Program-made: the position numbers and the translations under genes
The notes under the pieces: model-generated
Database searches by the model: none
The model's input: only the letters and a program-made list of their open reading frames with translations
What the model was told of the DNA's origin: nothing
Source: Streptomyces sp. NBC_01723
GTDB taxonomy: Bacteria; Actinomycetota; Actinomycetes; Streptomycetales; Streptomycetaceae
Assembly: GCF_036246005.1 (NCBI RefSeq)
Contig: NZ_CP109171.1
Coordinates: 7,800,001-7,864,000 of the forward strand
DNA length: 64,000 bases
Reading direction: 5' to 3'
Shown here: positions 19,953 to 28,739 of the stretch, piece after piece
How the letters are laid out: every line of letters begins with the position of its first letter
Numbering within the stretch: position 1 is the stretch's first letter

Positions 19953-21734
19953 GTGGGACGCCTGCTGCTGATCTGGCGTCTGGCCGTGCGCGACATGCGT
20001 CGCCGTCCCGGTGAGTCCGTGATGTTCGTGGTCGCCGTCACCGCCGCCATCGCCTCGCTGACCCTGGGGCTCTCGACCAACGACGCCGTCACCACGGCCT
20101 ACCTGAAGACGCGCGAGGCCACCGAGGGCCCCGACATCGTCGCCATCACGACGGCCAAGGACCCCTCCGGCCTGGCCGGACGGCTGGAGCGGACCCCCGG
20201 GGTGGCCGAGCAGGCCGATCCGGTCTTCGCCTTCGAGACCAAGATCCGGACGAACGGCCACACCGCGCGCTCCGCGATCGAGGGACGCGGTGACGAACCG
20301 GCCAAGGTCGACCAGCCGCTGGTGACCTCCGGTTCGTGGGTGCGTGCCGGCGGAGCGGTGGTCGAGCGGGGCTTCGCGCAGACGCTCGACCTGCACGTCG
20401 GCGACCGCGTCACGATCAGCGGACGCGACTACCCCGTCGTGGGCCTCGCCATCAGCGCGGCCACCCCGGTCTATCCCTGGAACGACTGGGCCCAGGGGCC
20501 CGGGACGTCCGACTACGGCGGCGGCAGGATCTGGCTCACCGCCGCCGACACCCGCGCCGCCGCGGGCGACACGTCGGGCGTTCACCTGTTCCATCTGAAG
20601 CTGAAGGACCCGGCCGCGACCCTGGCATGGCGGGAAACCGTCTTCACCGACGAGCGCAGGGGCCCCGAATGGGTCAACACCCACCACTGGCAGGGCATCC
20701 TCCGTACCGACGCGAGCATGATCAAATTCGCTCAGCCCGCCCTGGTCGTCGGCGGCTGGCTGCTCGCCTCGGCCGCCCTCGTCACCCTCGCCGCGCTCGC
20801 CGCCGTACGCGCCACCCGCGACAACCGTCGTGCCGGGCTGCTCAAGGCCGTCGGCGCGGGCCCCGGCCATGTCGCCGCCGTCCTGCTGGCTCAGTACCTG
20901 CTGCTGACCGTGGTGGCCACCGCCCTCGGACTGACCGCCGGGACCCTGGCCGCGCCCGAACTGGCCGATCCCGGCGCCGGGTTGCTCAACACCGTCAGCG
21001 GCCCGACCACCGACACCGTCGTGGCCGCCGTGTTCCTCGCCGTCCTCGTCTCGCTGGCCGGCACGCTCGGCCCCGTCGTCCGCGCCGCCCGCTCCAGCAC
21101 CGTCCACTCCCTGGCCGACTCGGCGCATCTGTCCACCCACCACCCACGGCTGAACGCCATGACGGCGTACCTGCCCACCGCGCTCCTGGTCGGCATCCGG
21201 CTGCTCGCCCGCCGACCCGGCCGCGCCTTCCTGACCGCCTTCGGTACGGCGACCACCAGCCTGCTGATCACCGCGGTGCTCGCCTTCCACGCGGCACCCG
21301 ACACCAGTACCGCCTACGCGCCCGACAACCCCCTCGCGGCACGCAACCTCGTGACCAGCCAGGCGCTGCACGGCGTCACCCTCGTCCTGGTGGCGCTGTC
21401 CGCGCTCAACACGATCTTCCTCGGCTGGAGCACCGCCGTGCAGGCCCGACGCGCCCTGGCCATCACCCGCACCCTCGGCGCCACCCCCCGCCAGGTGGTC
21501 ACGGCCCTGTGCGCCGCCCAACTCCTGCCCGCTCTGCCCGGGCTGGTGGTGGGCATGCCGAGCGGACTGGTCGTGTACTGGCTGGTCAGCCCCGAGATGG
21601 CCATGCCCCCGACGACATGGCTGCTCGCCGCCGCACTCGGTGTCCTCCTGGCCGTCGGATCCCTGACCGCCCTGCCCGCCTGGATCCACACCCGCACCCC
21701 GGCCGGCCGCGCCCTCAACGCCGAACCGGCCTGA
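19953..21734 (+). CDS. FtsX-like ABC transporter permease
   Basis: This 593-aa membrane protein starts with GTG two bases after the ATPase stop. An N-terminal membrane helix (about residues 22-42) is followed by a large extracytoplasmic domain. An FtsX-type helix block lies near residues 260-400 and another at about 410-590, giving roughly eight membrane segments. This duplicated FtsX layout is that of single-chain permeases paired with one ATPase, often encoded beside PadR genes in Streptomyces. It is the likely export partner for the NRPS product or a drug. The substrate cannot be inferred from sequence. Confidence 0.93.
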   Translation: MGRLLLIWRLAVRDMRRRPGESVMFVVAVTAAIASLTLGLSTNDAVTTAYLKTREATEGPDIVAITTAKDPSGLAGRLERTPGVAEQADPVFAFETKIRTNGHTARSAIEGRGDEPAKVDQPLVTSGSWVRAGGAVVERGFAQTLDLHVGDRVTISGRDYPVVGLAISAATPVYPWNDWAQGPGTSDYGGGRIWLTAADTRAAAGDTSGVHLFHLKLKDPAATLAWRETVFTDERRGPEWVNTHHWQGILRTDASMIKFAQPALVVGGWLLASAALVTLAALAAVRATRDNRRAGLLKAVGAGPGHVAAVLLAQYLLLTVVATALGLTAGTLAAPELADPGAGLLNTVSGPTTDTVVAAVFLAVLVSLAGTLGPVVRAARSSTVHSLADSAHLSTHHPRLNAMTAYLPTALLVGIRLLARRPGRAFLTAFGTATTSLLITAVLAFHAAPDTSTAYAPDNPLAARNLVTSQALHGVTLVLVALSALNTIFLGWSTAVQARRALAITRTLGATPRQVVTALCAAQLLPALPGLVVGMPSGLVVYWLVSPEMAMPPTTWLLAAALGVLLAVGSLTALPAWIHTRTPAGRALNAEPA

Positions 21735-21740
21735 GAAACG

Positions 21741-21768
21741 GGTTCGGCCCTCGCGCAGGGGTCGAACC
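21741..21768. terminator. Bidirectional hairpin between convergent genes
   Basis: GGTTCGGCCC (21741-21750) pairs with GGGTCGAACC (21759-21768), giving 10 pairs including one G-T. It lies between the permease stop and the convergent aldo-keto reductase stop. There is no T-run, as is common in Streptomyces. Confidence 0.6.
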
Positions 21769-21801
21769 GGGGACGGCCCTCCTACAGCGAGTGGCGCAGG
21801 T

Positions 21802-22686
21802 TCAGCCGGGCAAGCGGTCGTCCAGCAGGCGCAGTTCCGCCTCGCTCAGCTCCAGCTCGGCCGCCTCGGCGGAGTCCTGGATCGACGCCGGGCGGCTGGC
21901 GCCCGGCACCGGGATCACTGCTGGGGATCGGGCCAGCAGCCAGGCCAGGGCGATCTGCTGGGGGCTGACGCCGCGCACGTCCGCGATGCGGTGGAAGGCT
22001 GTGCTCGCCGCGGTCGGACCGCGGGTGTCGTCGAGGGAACTCCGGGAGATGCCGCCCAGGGGGCTCCAGGGCAGGAAGGCCAGTCCCAATTTGGTGCTCA
22101 GCCGCAGCTCGGGCTCGCTGTCGCGAACCGCTGGTGAGTACTGATTCTGTACGGAGACGAGGCCGTCGCCGAGGATCGCGTGCGCCTCGTGAATCTGGTC
22201 GGCGCCGACGTTGGAGATCCCGGCTGCGCGGATGGTGCCGGCGTCGAGCAGCTCGCGCAGTGCCCCTACGGACTCCGCCCAGGGCACGGCCGGGTCCGGC
22301 TTGTGCAGCTGGTACAGGCCGATGGCCGCCACGCCCAGGCGCTTCAGGGACGCCTCGGCGGCGCGCTTGAGGTGGTCGGGCGTGGCGTCGACGGTCCAGC
22401 TGCCGTCGCCGGGGCGACCGCGCCCGCCCTTCGTGGCGACGATCAGGCGGGAGGTGTCCCCGCCGTATCGGGACAGGGCGCGGGCGATGAGGAGCTCGTT
22501 GTGGCCGGTTTCGCCGGGGTGCCAGTGGTAGCTGTCGGCGGTGTCGATGAGCGTGACCCCGGCGTCCAGGGCGGCGTGGATGGTGGCGACGGCCCGCTGT
22601 TCGTCCGGGCGGTGCTCGATGGACAGGGGCATGGCGCCCAGGCCGACGGCGCTCACGGCCGTGTCTCCGATGGTGCGGTACAGCAT
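21802..22686 (-). CDS. Aldo-keto reductase
   Basis: This 294-aa NADPH-dependent oxidoreductase has the AKR tetrad: Asp in LIDTADSY, Tyr in the same motif, Lys in VATKGG and His in YQLHKPD. The C-terminal cofactor-binding stretch includes IPVPGASRPASI. It starts at ATG 22686, only 14 bases downstream of the epimerase-like gene stop, so both form an operon divergent from the LysR gene. It may reduce a carbonyl in a metabolite controlled by that LysR protein. The substrate is unknown; similar genes are often annotated only as oxidoreductases. Confidence 0.93.
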   Translation of the reverse strand: MLYRTIGDTAVSAVGLGAMPLSIEHRPDEQRAVATIHAALDAGVTLIDTADSYHWHPGETGHNELLIARALSRYGGDTSRLIVATKGGRGRPGDGSWTVDATPDHLKRAAEASLKRLGVAAIGLYQLHKPDPAVPWAESVGALRELLDAGTIRAAGISNVGADQIHEAHAILGDGLVSVQNQYSPAVRDSEPELRLSTKLGLAFLPWSPLGGISRSSLDDTRGPTAASTAFHRIADVRGVSPQQIALAWLLARSPAVIPVPGASRPASIQDSAEAAELELSEAELRLLDDRLPG

Positions 22687-22700
22687 GGCGTGTCCGTTTC

Positions 22701-23642
22701 TCAGGAGGTGGGGGAGGCGGTGACGGCGAGGGCTTCGGCGACGGCGTCGGGGAGCCAGTGGGTGATGTGGGAGAAGGGGAAGCCCAGTCCCCTCGCGCGG
22801 GCGTTGCTCATGGCGTAGTGACGGTCGAAGGAGAACGGCGAGGCCGGCTCGCCCGCGGCGACTCTGCGGTACACAGCCTTCCGGCCGCTCTGTGCGGCGA
22901 TGACGGCACCAAGGCCATAGACGTCGAGCAGCCCGTCGGAGCAGGCGTTGACCGGGCCGGTGGCATCGGTGAGCGTGGCAGCCCACGCCAGCAGCTCCGC
23001 CAACTCCTCGTAGTGGACGAAGACGGTGGGCAGCGCCTCGGCATGCGCGGTGATCCGTGCACCCTGGGTGATGCGCTCGGTGTAGTGGCTGAGCCGACCG
23101 GTGAACTCCGCCGCGCCGCCACCGAGGACGTGGGCGCTGCGGACTGCGGCGAAAGCGAACCCGTGGTGCCGGGTGAAGACGGCCTCCGCCTGGCGCTTGC
23201 CCTCGGCGTAATGCGCCCGCAGGTACGCCGGGTCGTGCCAGGGAAGGTTCATCCGGACCAGCCAGGTGGCCGGATCCACCATCTCCTCGGGTACCGATGT
23301 CCCGGGCGGGACCGCGGGCAGTGCGGCGGTCGCCGGGTCGTAGACCTCGATCGTGGAGGTCATGACGTAACGCCGGGTGCGGCCGCTGAAGGCACGGGCG
23401 GCGATCGCGGCCTGCACCGGGGTGTAGCAGACCTGGTCCACCACCACATCGAAGGTGCGAGATCCCAGCGCGGCGATCAGGCCGGCCTCGTCGTCACGGT
23501 CGGCAACCAGGTGCTCGACCCCTGCCGGCGGAGGGGTGGAGCCGCGGTTGATCACAGTGACCCGGTGGCCCGTCGTTTGCAGGCGCTGCACCAGAACGCT
23601 GCCGAAATAGCGGCTCCCGCCGATCACGCAGATCTTCTTCAT
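22701..23642 (-). CDS. NAD-dependent epimerase/dehydratase-like protein
   Basis: This 313-aa atypical short-chain dehydrogenase has an N-terminal Rossmann fold with VIGGSRYFGS at residues 6-15 and an adenine-binding acidic residue after VINRGST. A YAEGKRQAE segment near residue 145 carries the YxxxK-type catalytic pair. The family includes nucleotide-sugar epimerases and reductases that act on isoprenoid or polyketide alcohols. It starts at ATG 23642 and is first in a two-gene operon with the aldo-keto reductase. A palindrome just upstream (23652-23672) probably binds the divergent LysR regulator. Substrate not assigned. Confidence 0.88.
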   Translation of the reverse strand: MKKICVIGGSRYFGSVLVQRLQTTGHRVTVINRGSTPPPAGVEHLVADRDDEAGLIAALGSRTFDVVVDQVCYTPVQAAIAARAFSGRTRRYVMTSTIEVYDPATAALPAVPPGTSVPEEMVDPATWLVRMNLPWHDPAYLRAHYAEGKRQAEAVFTRHHGFAFAAVRSAHVLGGGAAEFTGRLSHYTERITQGARITAHAEALPTVFVHYEELAELLAWAATLTDATGPVNACSDGLLDVYGLGAVIAAQSGRKAVYRRVAAGEPASPFSFDRHYAMSNARARGLGFPFSHITHWLPDAVAEALAVTASPTS

Positions 23643-23651
23643 GTGGCCATC

Positions 23652-23672
23652 CTGAAGACCTACAGTCTTCAG
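23652..23672. promoter_or_regulatory. Perfect inverted repeat, likely LysR operator
   Basis: CTGAAGAC (23652-23659) and GTCTTCAG (23665-23672) are perfect 8-bp arms around a 5-bp centre, inside the 70-bp gap between the divergent epimerase and LysR genes. It sits 10 bases before the epimerase start. Confidence 0.65.
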
Positions 23673-23712
23673 TAGAAGTGCCCAATTACTGGCTACGTGT
23701 TAAGGATTACTG

Positions 23713-24678
23713 TTGATCGATGTGCAGCGGCTCCGTGTCCTGCGGAGTGTGGCCGAACACGGCAGCTTCAACCGGGCGGCCGCGGCCCTCCACCTCACCC
23801 CCTCAGCCGTCTCCCAGCACGTGGCCGCACTCGAGCGCAGCCTCGGCGCCCAGGTCGTCGCACGCAGTACCCGCGGAGTCACTCTGACCCCGGCCGGACG
23901 GATCATGGTCGGGGCCGCCGAGTCGGTCGCCGCGGAGCTCGTACACGCCCAGCGGCAGGTCGATCAACTCGACAGCGGTCGCACCCAGATCACCATCGCC
24001 ACCTTCACCAGCGGCGGCAGGCTCCTCCTGCCCGGCGCACTCACCCGCCTGGCCGCCGCCCACCCCGACACCGTGGTCCACGTCAGGGAAGCCGAGCCCG
24101 AGGACAGTCTGCCCCTGGTCCGCCAGGGCGCCGTGGACCTCGCACTCGCCTACCACTTCGACGGCCCGCTGCCCGGCCGGCTCGGCCCGGCCTCCAGCCT
24201 GGTGTGGACGCCACTCCTCGAAGACCCTCTGCATGTGGTCCTGCCCGATACCCACCCCCTGGCCGGCCGGGACTCACTCGACATCGCCGAGCTGGCCGCC
24301 GCACCCTGGGTGCTGGGCTGCCTCAAGACCGAGACCTACCTGCGCCGTTACGCCGAACGTGCCGGATTCGACCCGGAGGTGCGCAGCACGACGACCGACT
24401 ACTTCTTCGCCCGCTCGCTCGTCGCCGCGGGCCTGGGAATCTCGCTGATCCCCTCCATCGCGCTGACCCCTCCAGTAGCGGGAGTACGCACCGTCCCCAT
24501 CGTGGCGCCGACGCCGACCCGGCACATCGGCGTCGCCGCCATCAGCCGCCGCACCCTGCCCCAGGCCATGACACTGATACGAGCCCTCCTGCAACAGGCA
24601 GCCGCACCGGACGGAGTCGACCCGCGCTCAACGACAGGTGGCCACGCAGACGGCCGAGTTGTTCCGCAGGTGGAGTGA
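23713..24678 (+). CDS. LysR-family transcriptional regulator
   Basis: This 321-aa regulator has the N-terminal winged HTH (LRVLRSVAEHGSFNRAAAALHLTPSAVSQHV) and a C-terminal periplasmic-binding-like effector domain beginning near residue 90. The TTG at 23713 was chosen because AAGGA lies 6 bases upstream and the next in-frame codon options would cut into the HTH. It is transcribed divergently from the epimerase/aldo-keto reductase operon with a shared palindrome, the standard layout in which LysR proteins control the adjacent operon. It likely responds to a substrate of that pair. Confidence 0.93.
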   Translation: MIDVQRLRVLRSVAEHGSFNRAAAALHLTPSAVSQHVAALERSLGAQVVARSTRGVTLTPAGRIMVGAAESVAAELVHAQRQVDQLDSGRTQITIATFTSGGRLLLPGALTRLAAAHPDTVVHVREAEPEDSLPLVRQGAVDLALAYHFDGPLPGRLGPASSLVWTPLLEDPLHVVLPDTHPLAGRDSLDIAELAAAPWVLGCLKTETYLRRYAERAGFDPEVRSTTTDYFFARSLVAAGLGISLIPSIALTPPVAGVRTVPIVAPTPTRHIGVAAISRRTLPQAMTLIRALLQQAAAPDGVDPRSTTGGHADGRVVPQVE

Positions 24679-24695
24679 TCCGCGTCAGGTCGACT

Positions 24696-25262
24696 TCACG
24701 ACCGCGGGGATCCCGTCGGGCCGAACATCACGCCCGCCAGCGCCCCGAAGGTGTCTTCGGGGTCGCGTCCGTCCAGCAGACCGTCAAGGTTGTGGGAGAG
24801 CAGCAGCGTCGCGAAACCATGGGCCATCGACCAGGCCGCCATGAAGCTGACGGCCGGATCCTCACCATGGCCCTCCACGGCCGTACGGAGCATGCTCCGC
24901 GTCTGTCGGCGCGCCGCGAGGAGTTCCGGGTCGTCGGGGCGCAGGAGCTCCGGTCGGAACATGATCTGGAAGTGCGCTGGGTGCGCGGCGGCGAAGCCCA
25001 CGTACCGGACGCCCAGGTCGCGCAGGTCCTCCGCCTCGCCGAGCGCGGCGGACAGGAAGCCGTAGCCCTCGGTGGCGATGGCGGTGAGAAGCCCCGCGCG
25101 GTCCTTGAAGTGGTGTGCGGGCGCGGCATGGGAAACGCCCGCGCGGCGGGCCAGGTCGCGCAGGGACAGGGCTGCCGGTCCTTCGGTCGCGATGACGTCG
25201 AGGGCCGCGGTCAGCACGGCCCGTCGCAGGTCTCCGTGGTGGTAGGAGCGCTCGGTGGGCAT
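24696..25262 (-). CDS. TetR-family regulator (WHG-type C-terminal domain)
   Basis: This 188-aa repressor has a TetR HTH (LSLRDLARRAGVSHAAPAHHFKDRAGLLTAIA) at residues 32-65 and a C-terminal ligand domain containing WSMAHGFATLL, the pattern of the WHG subgroup. It starts at ATG 25262 and reads divergently from the SalK-like gene across 104 bp holding a 13-bp direct repeat. It probably represses itself and that neighbour. The convergent LysR stop is only 17 bases away. Confidence 0.92.
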   Translation of the reverse strand: MPTERSYHHGDLRRAVLTAALDVIATEGPAALSLRDLARRAGVSHAAPAHHFKDRAGLLTAIATEGYGFLSAALGEAEDLRDLGVRYVGFAAAHPAHFQIMFRPELLRPDDPELLAARRQTRSMLRTAVEGHGEDPAVSFMAAWSMAHGFATLLLSHNLDGLLDGRDPEDTFGALAGVMFGPTGSPRS

Positions 25263-25286
25263 GGGAACAGCTTAGCGCAATCTAGT

Positions 25287-25339
25287 CATTGACAAGATGA
25301 GAGGTCGAAGGCACTCTCAATCTGGGCAATGACAACATG
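25287..25339. promoter_or_regulatory. Two direct copies of a 13-bp element, likely TetR operator
   Basis: CATTGACAAGATG (25287-25299) and CAATGACAACATG (25327-25339) match at 11 of 13 bases and are spaced 40 bp apart, in the divergent region of the TetR and SalK-like genes. The element is AT-richer than the surroundings. It may also contain -35/-10 elements. Confidence 0.5.
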
Positions 25340-25366
25340 CAAGAGCAGCGAATAAGGGGAGCCACG

Positions 25367-26236
25367 TTGAGCAACGACCATGGCCGTACAAGGCAGATGT
25401 GGCACCTCCTGGAGCCCCTGCACGCCGTCCTCTATTTCGCGCCACAGGTGTTCGAGGAGGTCGAGTCACTCGGCTACGACACCGGTGAGCGCTGGCCGAG
25501 TTACTTCGCCTTGCGGGCGGCGCCGCTCGGGGCCCCCGGATCTCGTCAGGTGGCCTCCGCGTTCTACAGCTTCAGCCCGCGCATGGTCGCCGAACACATC
25601 CCCGCCGCCTGGGACGTCGCCGCACCGGACAAGGTGGTCCATGCCCGGATGCGCGGCATCGACCGGGCGTACCGCGCTCTCTTCGGTGCGCGGACGGACG
25701 GCCCCGAAGTCGCGGAGGCCGCCGCACTCGCCCGCCGGGCGGCGGAGGCCGTACACACCGAGGGCCGACCGCTCGCCGCCGCCAATGCCGCGCTGCCCTG
25801 GCCCCAGGAGCCGCACCTCGTGCTGTGGCAGGCCGCGACGATCCTGCGCGAGCACCGCGGCGACGGTCATCTCGCCGCCCTCCTGACCGCGGGCCTCGAC
25901 TCGGTGGAGGCGCTGGTGTCGTTCGCCGCGATCGGCGCGGCTGCGACGGATGTCTTCGCCAGTCGCGGTTGGAACGAGCAGGAGTGGGCGGCCGCCCGTG
26001 AACGGCTCCGCGCCCGAGGACTGCTGAACGCCGACCACACCGCGACCGACGCGGGCCGTGCCCTGCGTGCGAAGGTCGAGCGGCGCACCGACGAACTCGC
26101 CGCTGCCCCCTGGCAAACCCTCGGCGACGAGGACACCACGAAGCTCGCCGAACTCCTCGGCCCGCTCTGGCTGGAGGTCCTGGGCTCAGGCATGCTGCCT
26201 CGCGAGACCACACTCGGCATCGGAAGAATTGGCTGA
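25367..26236 (+). CDS. SCO6745/SalK-like conserved protein
   Basis: This 289-aa cytoplasmic protein resembles the Streptomyces SCO6745/SalK family (TRQMWHLLEPLHAVLYFAPQVFEE... start, FSPRMVAEHIPAAWDVAAP at about residue 65). Family members are all-helical with a MarR-like winged helix in the C-terminal half (WAAARERLRARGLLNADHTATDAGRAL). Their biochemical role is not established. The TTG at 25367 was chosen for its AAGGGGAG ribosome site five bases upstream; an earlier ATG at 25337 lies inside the putative operator. Divergent TetR control is likely. Confidence 0.85.
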   Translation: MSNDHGRTRQMWHLLEPLHAVLYFAPQVFEEVESLGYDTGERWPSYFALRAAPLGAPGSRQVASAFYSFSPRMVAEHIPAAWDVAAPDKVVHARMRGIDRAYRALFGARTDGPEVAEAAALARRAAEAVHTEGRPLAAANAALPWPQEPHLVLWQAATILREHRGDGHLAALLTAGLDSVEALVSFAAIGAAATDVFASRGWNEQEWAAARERLRARGLLNADHTATDAGRALRAKVERRTDELAAAPWQTLGDEDTTKLAELLGPLWLEVLGSGMLPRETTLGIGRIG

Positions 26237-26292
26237 CCCGCCCTGCGATTCCGGTGTCTGCGTCGTGCCGGGTCCCCACGAGCCGGCGCTGT

Positions 26293-26778
26293 CTACCACC
26301 AGGCGGAGCATCTGGCCGCGGGTGCCGTGACCAGCGAGCCACAGACCCGGAACTGGTACGCGGGGTCGGTGCTGGTTCGCCGGAAGGGCGTGGTCAGGCT
26401 CTGTCCCGCGGACCGGACCGTGAAGGGGCCGCACTGGAGCCAGGGGGACACGGAGTCGGCGTTGTCCCAGCCGTTTGCCTTCCAGTCCATCCAGACCTTG
26501 TCGCCGGGCCGGGTCTGACCGCTGATCTTGCCGAAGCCGATCTGCGTGCTGCCGTAGACGCCCTTCTCGAGCGTGAAGTGGACGTTGCCGACCCAGAATT
26601 GCTGCGGCTTCTTGGCATCGCCCGAGGCGTTGTCCGGGTGGTCGCGGAAGCCGCGCTTGCCTCCCACGCAGTCGGAGGCCGCGGCCGCGGCGGGCTGCGG
26701 GGGCTGGGCGAGGACGACACCGGTCGCGACCGTGCACAGCGCCGCGACCGTGGCGAGGGTGGAACGTAGCAGGCGCAT
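26293..26778 (-). CDS. Small secreted protein of unknown function
   Basis: This 161-aa protein has a Sec signal peptide (MRLLRSTLATVAALCTVATG, cleavage after about AAAAA near residue 34). The mature part of about 125 residues has four cysteines (SDCVGG, LQCGPF, RVCGSL, ARCSAW) that could form two disulfides, and many aromatic residues (KVWMDWKANGWDNADSVSPW). This suggests a compact beta-rich extracellular domain. No family is recognised. It is monocistronic and convergent with the SalK-like gene. Confidence 0.78.
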   Translation of the reverse strand: MRLLRSTLATVAALCTVATGVVLAQPPQPAAAAASDCVGGKRGFRDHPDNASGDAKKPQQFWVGNVHFTLEKGVYGSTQIGFGKISGQTRPGDKVWMDWKANGWDNADSVSPWLQCGPFTVRSAGQSLTTPFRRTSTDPAYQFRVCGSLVTAPAARCSAWW

Positions 26779-27044
26779 GAGAGTCGTCTCTTCCTGTCTG
26801 TGGAAGGAACCCCGTGATGAGGCCGGGACCTGGAGAACAACTCGAACATTAGGGACGAGGGGGAGCAGGCGGCACCTGAGAGTTGTCAGGGTGTCCGTAC
26901 GCCGTCGACGCGCTGCTGTGCGCGGACGGCCGGCGCAGCCGGCGCTTCCCCTGGTGCGACACCAGCCACCGCGCCAGATCCGCCGGGCCGGGCGACGGGC
27001 AGACGGCGAAGGACTGAGCTGCGCCAGGCGGTGCGCTCGCGCTG

Positions 27045-27236
27045 ATGGACACGATGACGGTGGACGATCCGACCGTTCCGGGGCTCGAGGACGTGTACAC
27101 CAAGGCGCTCAGCGAGATCACCGTGGCGAAACGCGAGCACCGCGAGCCGCCGACCGAACAGGAGTCTGCCCAGCCTGAACGGGTGCTGGACCTGAATGCC
27201 GCGCTCAATGCGTCCGCCGCCCAGGTCCGGGATTCC
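27045..27236 (+). pseudogene. Remnant of a Ku-type DNA repair protein, C-terminal tail
   Basis: The translation contains DVYTKALSEITVAKREH, then a linker and VLDLNAALNASAAQ. This matches the spacing and character of the C-terminal end of bacterial Ku (a YxxAL..VI.AK helix, then a VLDLMAAL motif). The DNA-binding core is absent upstream. It lies just before another broken gene, so this segment looks like decayed accessory DNA. The assignment rests on the short tail only. Confidence 0.5.
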
Positions 27237-27256
27237 GGCGTGAACGGTCACGTGCG

Positions 27257-27842
27257 ACTCGCATTACCTACGGCCTGCTGAACCTGACCCGCCGCGACGG
27301 CGGTGACGCACCGACGGCGCTGGAGCCGGGGCGTCGGTATCGCGCCGGCGTGCACCTCAACAGCGTCGCCCAGGCGTTTCCCGCGGGTCATCGGATCCGC
27401 CTGTCCTTGTCGACCTCCTACTCGCCGCTGGCCTGGCCGCCGCCGCGGCCCGTCCGAGGGGACCCCTGCGCTGCGCACCACCCAGGTGACCCCGCCGGAG
27501 CAGCAGTGGGAAGTACGCCGCGAACTGGTCACGTACGGGTCCGTCCTGGAAATCGTCAAGGACGCCGGGACGGTCCGCTACGACGACGTCGACCTGGAGG
27601 TGGGGCGCCGGGCGGTCGAGCGGTACGGGGTGGTGGCCGACGACTTCACCTCCGCGACCGGGGAGTCCACCTGGACCATGCGTTTCCACCGGGATGACTG
27701 GGACACGGAGATCGTCACCCACACCGAACCCTCCTGTGATGATCGGGATTTCCACGTCTCGGCGACCCTGGATGCGTACGAGGGCCCACGGCGGGTCTTC
27801 CTCCGGACGTGGAACGAGTCTGTACCACGCGACCTCCTGTGA
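27257..27842 (+). pseudogene. Remnant of a CocE/NonD-type X-Pro dipeptidyl-peptidase-like hydrolase
   Basis: The C-terminal beta-sandwich of a CocE/NonD hydrolase is recognisable but split between two frames. The first part (ITYGLLNLTRRD ... LEPGRRYRAGVHLN ... PAGHRIRLSLSTSYSPLAWPPP) is read from about 27257 to 27457. The second (PALRTTQVTPPEQQWEVRR ... DFTSATGESTWTMRFHRDDW ... RVFLRTWNESVPRDLL) runs in another frame to the stop at 27842. Material between them appears deleted, and the whole catalytic alpha/beta-hydrolase domain is missing upstream. It cannot encode an active enzyme. Confidence 0.82.
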
Positions 27843-27896
27843 GCGGGTGCCGAGGCACGTGGCGCCGAATGTGAGTCCGGCCCGGTCAGACAGCCC

Positions 27897-28739
27897 TTAG
27901 CGCAGCAGGCGGGCCATTTGCTCGGCCGCCCGCACCGAGGCGTCTCCGCAACAGTTGTTGAACAGCACGTGGACCTGCTGCGCCTGCCCGGCCAGTTCAC
28001 GCAACCGGGAGGTCCACGATGCGAGTTCGTCCCGCGAGTAGGCGTACCGGAAGCGGTCCTCCTTGCTCCCTCGTCCCCAAGAGGCGCTGCGTCCGTGGAA
28101 CCGCACGACGGCCAGTCGCGACGCAGTCACGGGTGCGACTGGCGGCAGGGAAGAGGGCAGGCCCTGGACCATGTCGACGGCGACGGCGGTCATGCCGTGG
28201 TCCGCGAGCAGGGCGTGCGTCAACTCGGCTTGTCCTTCACGCCACCAGTCGGGATGCCGGAACTCCACAGCGACCGGCCAGCCGGCCGTCCGCCGCGCGG
28301 TCTGCGTCAGGATCCGCTCGGCCCGGGCGCCGGGCCGCAGCCACCGGGGGAACTGGAACAGCACGCTGCCAAGCCGTCCGGCCCGCCGCAACGGCCCTAC
28401 TCCCTCGGCGAATCGCGACCACACTTCGTCGAGCACGCCGCCGTCCTGCGCGTCGGCCGGCATCCCGCCCGGCATCACCGCCTCGCGGGTGGGGTGCCCG
28501 GTCAACAAGGAGAACGCCTTTACGTCGAAGGTGAATCCGTCCGGCGTGCGCTCCACCCACATCCGGCTGACCCGTTCTTGAGGCAGGGCGTAGTACGACG
28601 CGTCGGCCTCGACGACCGGAAACCGCTCTGCGTAGTACCGCAGTCGCCCCTCGGCGTCGCGCTGCCCGGCCGGATACCAGCCGCTGCGCACCAGTGCCGG
28701 ATCGGTCCACGAGCACGTGCCCACGAAGATGTCGCCCAT
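27897..28739 (-). CDS. DUF72 (YecE-like) family protein
   Basis: This 280-aa TIM-barrel-like protein of the DUF72/YecE family starts FVGTCSWTDPAL, continues with YYAERFPVVEADASYYALP and VKAFSLLTGH, and later has VEFRHPDWW and VRFHGRSASWGRG. All are hallmark stretches of the family, whose members are widespread but have no agreed biochemical function. The ATG at 28739 was chosen to match the usual N-terminus; an in-frame ATG 57 bases upstream would add a non-conserved extension. It is divergent from the alcohol dehydrogenase. Confidence 0.9.
   Translation of the reverse strand: MGDIFVGTCSWTDPALVRSGWYPAGQRDAEGRLRYYAERFPVVEADASYYALPQERVSRMWVERTPDGFTFDVKAFSLLTGHPTREAVMPGGMPADAQDGGVLDEVWSRFAEGVGPLRRAGRLGSVLFQFPRWLRPGARAERILTQTARRTAGWPVAVEFRHPDWWREGQAELTHALLADHGMTAVAVDMVQGLPSSLPPVAPVTASRLAVVRFHGRSASWGRGSKEDRFRYAYSRDELASWTSRLRELAGQAQQVHVLFNNCCGDASVRAAEQMARLLR

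Noticed and set aside
21735..21790. A tRNA T-arm-like sequence (GGTCGAACC) between convergent genes
   Set aside because: It is fully explained by a 10-bp terminator stem; no acceptor, D or anticodon arms are present.
26886..27010. A possible CDGSH-type iron-sulfur fragment (FPWCDTSHRA) read on the plus strand before the Ku remnant
   Set aside because: There are too few motif residues, no start or ribosome site, and the Gly of CDGSH is missing; it could be chance.
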